Assembly: GCF_027579695.1 (NCBI RefSeq)
Contig: NC_083572.1
Coordinates: 12,062,915 to 12,126,914, forward strand
Direction of reading: 5' to 3'
Length of the DNA stretch: 64,000 nt
Source of the DNA: Neoarius graeffei
Taxonomy: Eukaryota > Chordata > Actinopteri > Siluriformes > Ariidae
Part shown: one piece after another, positions 54,166-63,401 of the stretch
Numbering within the stretch: the stretch's first letter is position 1
How the letters are laid out: each line of letters begins with the position of its first letter
Translations under genes and position numbers: made by a program
The notes under the pieces: model-generated
Seen by the model: only the letters and a program-made list of their open reading frames with translations
Databases searched by the model: none
What the model was told of the DNA's origin: nothing

Positions 54166-55257
54166 TGTTCCAGTGGTTCTCAGTAGTCAGGTTAATAGCT
54201 TGGAGATCTATTTTTTAAAATAATTTAATGAATGAGCACTTTTCTTATTTAGGCTAAATGTCTCTCAGTGTTGAGCTTGCACTTTATTGGTTTGAGCTCT
54301 GAGCAGCTCTCTATTGTGTTGCCCCTTTGTTGCAATTTTCAAGATTGTTTTTGCAGTTTGTGCCACATCTTTGTTGAATAAAAATAGTCTTATTTCAATT
54401 CAATTGTGATTAATCACGAACATGACAATTTAAAATGTGTTGTTGAAAACCACCTGTAAAGTTAACCAAGAATGTTATTTAATCTGCAGGGATTGTAGTG
54501 AAAACAGTAAAGAGTAAAAGTTAGATTTCATGGGGTCCTTTAGAGGAGATTTAAATATATCGAGATATATATCGTATATCGTGAAATGGAGAAAATGTAT
54601 CGGGATATTCATTTTTTCCCATATCGAACAGCCCTACTTCCAATACAGAAGCATGCCTGTATGTGATGCAGTGCCGTCTAAGGGCCCGAAGATCACGGGC
54701 ACCCGGTATGGTTTTCCGGCCTTGACCCTTACGCACAGAGATTCTTCCAGATTCTCTGAATCTTTTGATGATATTATGCACTGTAGATGATGATATGTTC
54801 AAACTCTTTGCAATTTTACACTGTCGAACTCCTTTCTGATATTGCTCCACTATTTGTCGGCGCAGAATTAGGGGGATTGGTGATCCTCTTCCCATCTTTA
54901 CTTCTGAGAGCCGCTGCCACTCCAAGATGCTCTTTTTATACCCAGTCATGTTAATGACCTATTGCCAATTGACCTAATGAGTTGCAGTTTGGTCCTCCAG
55001 CTGTTCCTTTTTTGTACCTTTAACTTTTCCAGCCTCTTATTGCCCCTGTCCCAACTTTTTTGAGATGTGTTGCTGTCATGAAATTTCAAATAAGCCAATA
55101 TTTGGCATGGAATTTCAAAATGTCTCACTTTCGACATTTGATATGTTGTCTATGTTCTACTGTGAATACAATATCAGTTTTTGAGATTTGTAAATTAGTG
55201 CATTCCGTTTTTATTTACAATTTGTACTTTGTCCCAACTTTTTTGGAATCGGGGTTG

Positions 55258-55536
55258 TAGTATCAGGTACATTAATGTTGCAAGTGGCCTTAGTGGAGGT
55301 CTGCACTCTTCTCGAGCACTTCGAGTTAAAAACTTGTAATCGTTGACAAAGTGCTGTGGTGTGAGAGGACTAAAACATGACAGGGTGTGCTGTTATTGGA
55401 AAATAACCAACTTCTGGGTGGTAACCCCAAGCCAAATCAAACTACCAATGATTATTATACCATAATCGGGCATGTTGCTGTATTTTCATTCATTCATTCA
55501 TTCATTCATTGAACAAATACAATGGGAAAAAAAATA
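55258..55536. other. Intron 1 sequence with a decayed palindromic repeat
   Basis: The block 'gtgtgctgttattggaaaat' to 'aaccaacttctgggtggtaa' resembles the left half of the inverted repeat at 13868-13970. A (CATT)n tract lies at 55483-55510. Confidence 0.45.
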
Positions 55537-56043
55537 CAGTACCAGTCAAAAGTTTGACACGCCTTCTAATTCAATGTTTTTTCTTTATTTTTATTAATTA
55601 AAAGACACTTCTTCATGTCTTAAAGTAGGGATGGTTGGTGTTTCTCTTTACTTAGCTGAGCGGTTCTTGAGATAATATGGTTGTTTACGACAGTTGTTTA
55701 AGATTATTTACCATATTTTTATGATTTTTACTGTTTGATCTCAAACACCATTAAGAAGGCAAGAAACTCGCCCACTAATTGACGAGGCACAGCTGTTAAT
55801 TGAAAAGCATTCCGGGTGACGACCTCATGAAGCTGGTTAAGATAATGCTAATAGTGCACTATGCTGAAGAATCTAAAATATGAAATGTACTGGTTTTTTA
55901 ACACTTTTAATTTTATACATGTGCCATATGTTATTCCATTGTTTCGATGTCTTCAGTATTGTTCTACAGTGGAGAAAATAGTCAAAATACAGAAAAATCT
56001 ATGAATGAGTAGAATGGGGTGTCCAAACTTTTGACTGGTTCTG
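55537..56043. mobile_element. Tc1-like MITE
   Basis: Ends CAGTACCAGTCAAAAGTTTG and, inverted, CCAAACTTTTGACTGGTTCTG are bordered by TA. Length is 507 bp with no transposase. It ends about 60 bp before exon 2 of syngr1. Confidence 0.9.
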
Positions 56044-56105
56044 TATGTGTAGAATGTTATTATTGTGATTTCATATCAATACAAATCTCTCTCCCTCTCT
56101 CTTAG

Positions 56106-56343
56106 CTTTTCTCGTTAGTAATATTTGGCTGCATTGCTAACGAGGGCTACGTGAACAGGCCCGATGAGGTGGTGGAGTACTGCGTCTTCAACAGGAACCA
56201 GAACGCCTGTAACTACGCTGTAGGTATGGGCACGCTGGCCTTCATTTGCTGCATGGCCTTCCTGGCCCTGGATGTGTACTTCCCCCAGATCAGCAGCGTA
56301 AAGGACCGCAAGAAAGCTGTGCTTGCAGATGTTGGGGTGTCAG
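56106..56343 (+). CDS. syngr1: Synaptogyrin-1, coding exon 2
   Basis: This 238-bp exon follows 'ctctctcttag' and ends at gtgaga in phase 1. It encodes residues 34-112: LFSLVIFGCIANEGYVN (first membrane segment and its exit), the luminal loop with CVFNRNQNACNYAVG, a second membrane segment (TLAFICCMAFLALDVYF) and the conserved cytoplasmic QISSVKDRKKAVLADVGVS. The paired luminal cysteines C59 and C68, and the QISSVKDRKKAVL block, are synaptogyrin hallmarks. QISSVKDRKKAV matches synaptogyrin-1 better than -2. There are no stops or frameshifts, so the gene looks functional. Confidence 0.95.
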
Positions 56344-56439
56344 GTGAGAGAAGGTCCAGACGTGGATTAAGTTCACCTCCATGTGACGTTGTACTGTATG
56401 AGGGTACAGCATTCGGTCATGATCTGGATTGAAAAGTAA

Positions 56440-56735
56440 TCTGAAGTCAACATCAAATTCCTTCCCACACCATGTGGCGCATAGGGCGGCGCCGATCTCC
56501 GTTTCCGTAGCCCTCGGCCTCTCGCCTATCACATAGCTAGGGTTACAGTGGGGGGCGGGTCCTCTGGTAACCGCGGGAGTTTGACTCCCCACTCGCATCT
56601 GTATTGCAGCGTGCCTTGCCAGACGGCAGCAGGTACTATTTATATGATGGTCTTTGGTATGACCCGACTGTGAGTAGAACTCGCGAACCCCCGATCGAGA
56701 GGCGGACACGCTAACCACTGTTATCTGAAGTAATA
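56440..56735 (-). mobile_element. tRNA-derived SINE-like repeat, reverse
   Basis: The minus strand begins AGTGGTTAGCGTGTCCGCCT and continues 'cgatcgggggttcgcgagtt', which has tRNA-like A- and B-box character. The body includes 'gtcgggtcataccaaagacc'. Boundaries are approximate. It lies in intron 2. Confidence 0.55.
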
Positions 56736-57284
56736 GTAGTTTAATAAAAAGATTAAAAAAAAAAAAACACCACAAGACTTTACTAAACTAAACTAAACTA
56801 AAAAGTATAGTTTGGTGCCTATTTCACTCTTTCCTCAGTCAAACAGACTGTGATCTATAGCATCCATTACCACAGATATCTGTGGGATTTGTCCTGAATT
56901 TGTGCCCCTGTTCGTGGAGGATAAAGCTGCACTGAAAGCAGAGGCGTGAAATATTGTGGCGGCGTGCAGTAAACAGTAAAGGACAATGGCCCTTTATGAG
57001 CCTTTTGTGAGCTATTACAAATGCACACACATACACATCACACATCATCTGGCAGTTTCAGCTTTATTGTTCGCCATAAAACAATCACCAGACGTACACA
57101 GATTCTTGCACAGTAAAGGGCCGGGATAAAATCGACAAATCAATGAATCAGAATAAATATTAAGGCAGAAAGGAAATCTTTAAAGAGGAGTGGAAGGCTA
57201 GTCAAGATCTTTTCATCCTGTTTTATTTTTTTAATAAAATATGTATAAGCCAGGTGCTAATGCTTATGTGAACCCAACTACAGC

Positions 57285-59957
57285 TACACAGTGTCTACTC
57301 TGTACACCAATAAATACCAACAGTGTCCACTCCGTACACCAGTCTACACCTACACAATGTCCATTCTGTACACCGGTCTACACCTACACAATGTCCACTC
57401 TGTACACCAACCAATATACAGCTACACAATGTCCATTCTGTACACCAATCTACACCTACACAATGTCCACTCCGTACACCAATATACAGCTACACAATGT
57501 CCACTCCGTACACCAATCTACACCTACACAATGTCCACTCCGTACACCAATCTACACCTACACAATGTCCATTCTGTACACCAGTCTACACCTACACAAT
57601 GTCCACTCTGTACACCAACCAATATACAGCTACACAATGTCCATTCTGTACACCAATCTACACCTACACAATGTCCACTCCGTACACCAATATACAGCTA
57701 CACAATGTCCACTCCATACACCAATCTACACCTACACAATGTCCACTCCGTACACCAATCTACACCTACACAATGTCCACTCCGTACACCAATCTACACC
57801 TACACAATGTCCATTCTGTACACCGGTCTACACCTATACAATGTCCACTCCGTACACCAATCTACACCTACACAATGTCCATTCTGTACACCAGTATACA
57901 GCTACACAATGTCCACTCCGTACACCAATCTACACCTACACAATGTCCACTCTGTACACCAATCTACACCTACACAATGTCCACTCCGTACACCAATCTA
58001 CACCTACACAATGTCCACTCCGTACACCAATCTACACCTACACAATGTCCATTCTGTACACCAGTCTACACCTACACAATGTCCACTCTGTACACCAATA
58101 TACAGCTACACAATGTCCACTCCATACACCAATCTACACCTACACAATGTCCATTCTGTACACCAGTCTACACCTACACAATGTCCACTCTGTACACCAA
58201 TATACAGCTACACGATGTCCATTCTGTACACCGGTCTACACCTACACAATGTCCACTCCGTACACCAATCTACACCTACACAATGTCCATTCTGTACACC
58301 GGTCTACACCTACACAATGTCCACTCCGTACACCAATCTACACCTACACAATGTCCACTCCGTACACCAATCTACATCTACACAATGTCCACTCTGTACA
58401 CCAATCTACACCTACACAATGTCCACTCCGTACACCAATCTACACCTACACAATGTCCATTCTGTACACCGGTCTACACCTACACAATGTCCACTCTGTA
58501 CACCAATATACAGCTACACAATGTCCACTCCATACACCAATCTACACCTACACAATGTCCATTCTGTACACCAGTCTACACCTACACAATGTCCACTCTG
58601 TACACCAATATACAGCTACACAATGTCCACTCCGTACACCAATAAACGTCTGCACATTGTCCACTCTGGACACCAGTCTACACTTCGTGTCTACTCTGTA
58701 CACTAGTCTACTACACCTACACACTGTCCACTCTGTACTCCAATAAATACCAACACAATGTCCACTCTGTACTCCAATAAACACCTGCACAGTGTCCACT
58801 CTGTACACCATTATACACCTGCACAATGTTCTTTCCACACACCAATCTACACTTAGACAATGTCCACTCCGTACACCAATCTACACCTATACAATGTCCA
58901 TTCTGTACACCAGTCTACACCTACACAATGTCCACTCTGTACACCAATATACAGCTACACAATGTCCACTCCGTACACCAATAAACGTCTGCACAGTGTC
59001 CACTCTGGACACCAGTCTACACTTAGTGTCTACTCTGTACACTAGTCTACTACACCTACACACTGTCCACGCTGTACTCCAATAAATACCAACACAATGT
59101 CCACTCTGTACACCAATAAACACCTGCACCAGGTCCACTCTGTACACACCTCCACAATGTCCACACTGTACACCAATAAGCACCTACACAATATTCACGC
59201 CATACACCAATCTACACCTACAGTGTCCATTCTGTACACCAATATACATCTACACAATGTCCACTCTGTCCATCAATCTGCATCTATACAATGCCCAGTC
59301 CGTACACCAATAAACACCTCCACAATGTCCACTCCGTACACCGGTAAACACCTCCACAATGTCCACTCCGTACACCAATAAACACCTCCACAATGTCCAC
59401 TCCGTACACCGGTAAACACCTCCACAATGCCTACTCTGTACACCAATCAACACCAACACAATGCCCACTGGCGGCACGGTGGTGTAGTGGTTAGCGCTGT
59501 CACCTCACAGCAAGAAGGTCCGGGTTTGAGCCCCGTGGCCGGCAAGGGCCTTTCTGTGCGGAGTTTGCATGTTCTCCCCGTGTCCGCGTGGGTTTCCTCC
59601 GGGTGCTCCGGTTTCCCCCACAGTCCAAAGACATGCAGGTTAGGTTAACTGGTGACTCTAAATTGACCGTAGGTGTGAATGTGAGTGTGAATGGTTGTCT
59701 GTGTCTATGTGTCAGCCCTGTGATGACCTGGCGACTTGTCCAGGGTGTACCCCGCCTTTCGCCCGTAGTCAGCTGGGATAGGCTCCAGCTTGCCTGCAAC
59801 CCTGTAGAACAGGATAAAGCAGCTACAGATAATGAGATGAGAGATGAGACAATGCCCACTTTGTGCACCAATATACATTTACAAAACGTCCACTCTGTAC
59901 ACCCATATACAGCTTCACAATTTCCACTCTGTGCACCAATATACACTGACAAAATTG
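57285..59957. repeat. 34-bp minisatellite array in intron 2
   Basis: The unit is CAATGTCCACTCCGTACACC followed by AATCTACACCTACA (34 bp), tandemly repeated some 60 times, with decay after about 58640. Common variants are CCATTCTG or CCACTCTG for CCACTCCG, 'aatatacagctaca' for 'aatctacacctaca', and a 4-bp longer 'caaccaatatacag' form. Because 34 leaves remainder 1 on division by 3, every frame passes through the same three-unit cycle. None of the phases contains a stop in the core, giving overlapping open frames of 501, 471 and 440 codons. These are artefacts. An S1 SINE interrupts the array at 59470-59848. Confidence 0.95.
59470..59848 (+). mobile_element. tRNA-derived SINE (family S1) in the minisatellite
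   Basis: Full-length copy with the target duplication ACAATGCCCACT (59458-59469 and 59849-59860). Confidence 0.95.
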
Positions 59958-60060
59958 CTAGAATTTTAGGCCCAGCAATGCTTTAAAGACATTTTAATAT
60001 CTTGTCAATAATGTATTCACATGATATTGTGCAATATCCTGTCTCGATCTATCACTCCAG

Positions 60061-60206
60061 CGTTTTGGTCCTTCATCTGGTTTGTGGGCTTCTGCTTTAT
60101 GGCCAACCAGTGGCAGGTGGCAAAACCTGAAGACAATCCACTGAAGGAGGGCGCAGACGCCGCTCGCGCCACCATCACCTTCTCTTTCTTCTCCATCTTC
60201 ACCTGG
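60061..60206 (+). CDS. syngr1: Synaptogyrin-1, coding exon 3
   Basis: A 146-bp exon after 'tctatcactccag'. Its first two bases complete the split Ala codon (residue 113). It encodes FWSFIWFVGFCFMANQWQV (third membrane segment and loop), KPEDNPLKEGADAARA and TITFSFFSIFTW (fourth membrane segment). WFVGFCF-x-ANQWQV and the GADAARA-x-I-x-FSFFSIFTW block are diagnostic of synaptogyrins. It ends in phase 0 at TGG|gtctgt, a weak donor (gtctgt rather than gtaagt). Reading through would add about 31 codons to a stop at 60302. Confidence 0.95.
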
Positions 60207-60366
60207 GTCTGTACCAATACACTAAACACACTCCTGCTAACTGCAGACAATAAGCTACAGATAAGCCTGAAACTATTGTGGAGCTATGGTCACCATATGT
60301 AACCATTGCACTTGTTCCTTTGCTCATATGCATCACTGTGCGTGTGTTTGTGTGTGTTTGTTTCAG

Positions 60367-60468
60367 GCAGCCCTTGTATACTTATCTTTGGAAAGGCTAC
60401 AATCTGTGAATTTTGAAGAAGAATACCTCAAATTGTTCCCTTCCCAGCCCCACCAGTCTTATCTCTAA
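60367..60468 (+). CDS. syngr1: Synaptogyrin-1, terminal coding exon ('b'-type tail)
   Basis: After 'gtgtttgtttcag' the frame reads AALVYLSLERLQSVNFEEEY then LKLFPSQPHQSYL and stop, residues 162-194. The length and pattern (A-x-L ... R ... F-x-EEY-x-x-LFP) match the alternative short C terminus I recall for mammalian synaptogyrin-1b, which also gives a protein of about 190 residues. It completes the fourth membrane segment and leaves a short cytoplasmic tail, without the long Tyr-rich tail of the 'a' form. Intron 3 is only 160 bp. No other terminal exon was found up to 64000. Confidence 0.8.
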   Translation, partial: AALVYLSLERLQSVNFEEEYLKLFPSQPHQSYL

Positions 60469-60635
60469 CACGCTAACACACTTGCACAGGCTTATATCCC
60501 GGTTTATTTTGTAAAATGACTCATTTTTAAACAATGAACTATTTTGATACGCGTCTGCCCTTACATTTAAGTGAGCAGTGTGCGGTATTTCAATTTCTGC
60601 CAACGCTCATGTCACGTGCATATGAAACTTCTCTA
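60469..60635 (+). other. syngr1: 3' UTR start of syngr1
   Basis: Sequence after the stop codon up to the next mobile element. No AATAAA is visible here. The first AATAAA downstream is near 61643-61650, beyond a Harbinger-like element, so either a variant signal is used or the transcript includes the element. Confidence 0.4.
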
Positions 60636-61355
60636 GGGGTGTTCACACGGCACATATTTGCATCGATGCTGCACCGATGTATTTTGTTGCGATGTATCTT
60701 ACACCGGTGTAAATTTTGTGGAGTGTTCACACGTCACAAACCTGCTTACTAGAGAGAAGCGTGTTAGCACCGGTGCAGCCCCACTTGCGTTCACACGGCA
60801 GTTTTTGCGACCGTGGTATACGATAGTAATAATGCGGAAATGAAATATGCGCATGCGTGAAAACGTACTTCCTTTTCCCGGTTGTCATGGCATCACCAAG
60901 CGCCGGGAAAACAACGTGGATGAAGACACCGGTGTTGCCAGATACTGCTGACGTTTTCCAGCCCAAAATATGTTCAGATCCACCAAAATGCACTTAAAAC
61001 CGCCCAATCTGGCAACACTGGAAGACACGCAGTTCTGTTGTTGTTGATATTCGCCATTTTGGAAGCGCAAAATACCAGGATGCAAATTATGCAATGCCCG
61101 TATGTAATCAACTCTCCTGATGCGTAGCGAGTCTACCCCTGTAGCGTTCAGACGTCCCATTTTATATCGGTGCTGCCCCGCAAACTAGCATTTACTCCGG
61201 AATAAATCTGTGAAACCACCTCCCGAGCAGGGTTAGATTTGCACCGGTTTAAGCAGCTTTCAGGGGCTACACCGGTATAACTTTGTACCGTGTGAACACT
61301 CTACCGGGGCAACCCCGGTGCTACACCGGAGTAAAAGTTGCCGTGTGAACACCCC
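60636..61355. mobile_element. Harbinger-like MITE in the 3' flank
   Basis: Ends GGGGTGTTCACACGGCA and its inverse TGCCGTGTGAACACCCC are 720 bp apart. Internal 'caccggtgtaa/ttacaccggtg' motifs repeat. The target duplication is ambiguous (CTA/CTT type). It carries micro-MITE copy 3 and no transposase. Confidence 0.75.
60930..61020. mobile_element. Micro-MITE, copy 3
   Basis: Ends CGGTGTTGCCAGAT and ATCTGGCAACACTG, with the perfect 8-bp duplication GAAGACAC (60922-60929 and 61021-61028). Confidence 0.92.
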
Positions 61356-61852
61356 TTCTTATTTTGGACTGAGGGCAGACTGGATGCTATACTGACTCAT
61401 TATTGCCTCTTGTGGTACAGAGTGGTATTACAAGACGAACGGGTTTGTCTCTTGGCTGGCTGGTTGGCTGGCATACTAACTTCAGTTGATATCTCTGCAA
61501 CACAGTACATCAGCGTCTTTGACATAACACCAAAACTGTTAATTCTTCATTCTGTTGCGAATTTTAGTTACTTTTTAATGCTTTAAACTAACATTCTGAC
61601 AGATTCTCACATATAGCACCTACGTTCGTAAATGTTACTGAAATAAATAAGGGTGTAATTCATGTAAAATTGAATTAACGTACCAGTTATACTCTATGAT
61701 TTGAAGCTGATCAGTTGGAATTCACTTTACTTCGTCTCCTTGATCGTAACTTTAAACAAGTGCTGCCAGGCAAAACAAACCTCGCCCAGCTGCACTTATT
61801 TTATACCTGTATGTTGATAATGGTAATATTTCTCAATCATCAGCTGTCTGGT
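61356..61852. other. 3' flank of syngr1, nothing recognised
   Basis: Contains AATAAATAAGG near 61643, a possible poly-A signal. No coding exon or repeat end was seen. Confidence 0.4.
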
Positions 61853-62739
61853 TAGCCTGGCAAGCCAGACTAAATGTGAATATTTAGTCTGGCCTCGATC
61901 CGTAGACATTTCCGACGGGGATGGGAGGAACAAACCGCTGTCTTTCAAACTGTCTCTGTGCGTATAGGCCAACGCTCTGACCAATCAGCGCAACAGTGAC
62001 TGTGATGTAGTCATAGCGACAGAAAGCAGTGGGGGAGACCTTGAAATAAATAATTTTTCTAAATGCGTATTAATTAATAAACAGGTTCTAGATATTAAGA
62101 AGTTTGGAGATAATGACCACAAGTTTGGAGTCTTTACCACATACACTCATTTTTTTTTCCAAGTGTTTTTCAAGGGTTTGCTTAAACTGTTTTTGAGAGT
62201 TTTTATTTAGTGGTGTTTGGTGAAATAATTTCCCTTAAATTTAAAATAACGGGAAAATAAGAAACAATCAAAAAGTAATGTTTCAAAGCTGTTTATTAAT
62301 TCCTCGTACTGCACAAACTAGCCCCATCCTTTTGGCTACGAGCGGAGCCAGCTGGTAGATCAGACTTTTGCCATAGCCGGTCGGCAAAACAGCGAAAACG
62401 TCCTTCTTGAAAAGGAATGAGCGGAGAGCCTCTTCCTGCTCATGTTTCAACAAAAACTCCAAGTCTAATTCTTCTAAAACTGATTCCAAAGCGGAGTCAA
62501 ACTTGCGCTGTTCACTAGCCGTAGCCATCTTTCCTGCTGCGCTTTCTCCAGCGTCACGCAGCTTTGTCGTCACTCCTGCAAAAGCCCGCCCAAAGAATCC
62601 AAACAAAAACCTTGCGTTGTGATTGGCGGGCACGATTTGATGCCCGGGGTGTTTTTGTTTATATGGTGCGAGGCTAGACCCATTCGCTAGGCAAAAATAT
62701 TTTTGGCCGCTAGGCGGGTGGGTCTAGTTTACTAGGCTA
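61853..62739 (-). mobile_element. Element with RecQ-like helicase start (unassigned DNA transposon)
   Basis: Ends TAGCCTGGCAAGCCAGACTA and, inverted, TCTAGTTTACTAGGCTA are imperfect inverted repeats. They are flanked by CTGTCTGGT on both sides (61844-61852 and 62740-62748), an 8-9 bp target duplication. Subterminal 'tttagtctggcctcg' and 'gcgaggctagaccc' are also related. The only coding sequence is a helicase N-terminal fragment reading inward from the right end. I cannot assign a superfamily. Confidence 0.75.
62283..62528 (-). pseudogene. RecQ-like helicase N-terminal fragment (transposon-borne)
   Basis: From the ATG at 62528 the frame reads MATASEQRKFDSALESVLEE, then LEFLLKHEQEEALRSFL and AVLPTGYGKSLIYQLAPLVA. 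LPTGYGKSLIYQ is a Walker A motif of the RecQ/superfamily 2 type, preceded by the Q-motif-like 'KHEQEEAL'. The rest of the helicase (DEAH box, motifs III-VI) is missing, and the frame ends near the deletion. RecQ proteins unwind DNA in repair. Here the fragment lies inside an element with its own target duplication, so it is a carried gene and not the host RECQ gene. The start codon overlaps AAGATGGC, a YY1-like site. Confidence 0.65.
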
Positions 62740-62749
62740 CTGTCTGGTG

Positions 62750-63195
62750 ATAGTCCTATGAAAATCCATGGCCTTGAGTTTGACATTTCAGAGTCATTCA
62801 AGGTCAAAGGTCATGGTGCCAAATGAAAACCCATATGGCACTTCATATAAGTTGATCATGGTAAATATCTGTCGACCATCAACTGTTTTCAAGTGACAGC
62901 CCTCTGAAAATCTGTGACCTTGAGTTTGACCTTTCGTGGTCACTCAAGGTCAAGGATTATGGTGCCAAATGAAAGGCCATATGGGAATTTCTATATACTC
63001 ACAATAGTAAACATTTGTCTATCAGCAACCGTTTTTGAGTTATCATGGAAAATGTTATTTTGACCGAAAGGTTGACCTATCCGGTGACCTTGACCCAATT
63101 ACCCCCAAAATTTAATCAGGTAATCAACGGACGATTGCCCACCTACTTTGAAAATTTGAAGTCAATCAGTGCAACCGTCTAGACGCTAGATTGTT
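62750..63195. repeat. Diverged repeat with tandem 'gaccttgagtttgacc' units
   Basis: Units such as 'ggccttgagtttgacatttc' and 'gaccttgagtttgacctttc', followed by 'tcaaggtcaaaggtcatggt' and 'tcaaggtcaaggattatggt', occur twice about 120 bp apart. A perfect DR1 (AGGTCAAAGGTCA) lies at 62801-62813. Related sequence is at 50.2-51.6 kb. Confidence 0.55.
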
Positions 63196-63226
63196 AGCAG
63201 ACACACAAACAAACAAACAAACTGAT

Positions 63227-63401
63227 GGGGCGTCGTGGCTCAGGTGGATAAGGCGCCATACCATAAATCCGGACCCGGGTTCGATTCCGGCCCGAGGTCA
63301 TTTCCCGATCCCTCCCCGTCTCTCTCTCCCGCTCATTTCCTGTCTCTACACTGTCCTATCCAATAAAGGTTAAAAAAGCCCCCAAAAAATCTTTTAAAAA
63401 A
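63227..63401 (+). mobile_element. tRNA-derived SINE (family S2)
   Basis: Head GGGGCGTCGTGGCTCAGGTG, B-box GGTTCGATTCC, S2 body and poly-A. The target duplication AAACTGAT is on both sides. Confidence 0.93.

Larger units (their letters stand above)
53095..54636 (+). mobile_element. ZBED-type hAT element inside Tc1 copy 3
   Basis: Ends TAGGGCTGTGCGATATATCG and ATATCGAACAGCCCTA are inverted, with the perfect 8-bp duplication CTTCCAAT (53087-53094 and 54637-54644). It encodes BED-finger and hAT transposase N-terminal fragments forward. The C-terminal dimerisation half is missing, so it is a deletion derivative. The 91-bp micro-element at 53385-53476 is in its left part. Confidence 0.94.
52101..55257 (-). 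mobile_element. Tc1/mariner element (family A, copy 3), split by a hAT
   Basis: Ends CAACCCCGATTCCAAAAAAG and its inverse are bordered by TA. The transposase on the minus strand is interrupted by the hAT at 53095-54636 between the DNA-binding and catalytic regions. Pieces are 54949-54650 (MTGYKKSILEWQRL to RHASVLE), 53093-52905 and 52769-52473 (with [10 protein letters not shown]). Further frameshifts are present. Confidence 0.93.

Noticed and set aside
57241-58746. Long open frames of 501, 471 and 440 codons in the 57-59 kb region as real proteins
   Set aside because: They arise from a stop-free 34-bp tandem repeat read in three frames, are repetitive in all frames, and sit in intron 2 of syngr1.
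57285-59467. A CRISPR array, because of regular short repeats
   Set aside because: Units are contiguous with no unique spacers and the sequence is from a eukaryotic nuclear genome.
62283-62633. The host RecQ helicase gene downstream of syngr1
   Set aside because: Only the Walker A region is present, bounded by inverted ends and a target duplication, with no further helicase exons.
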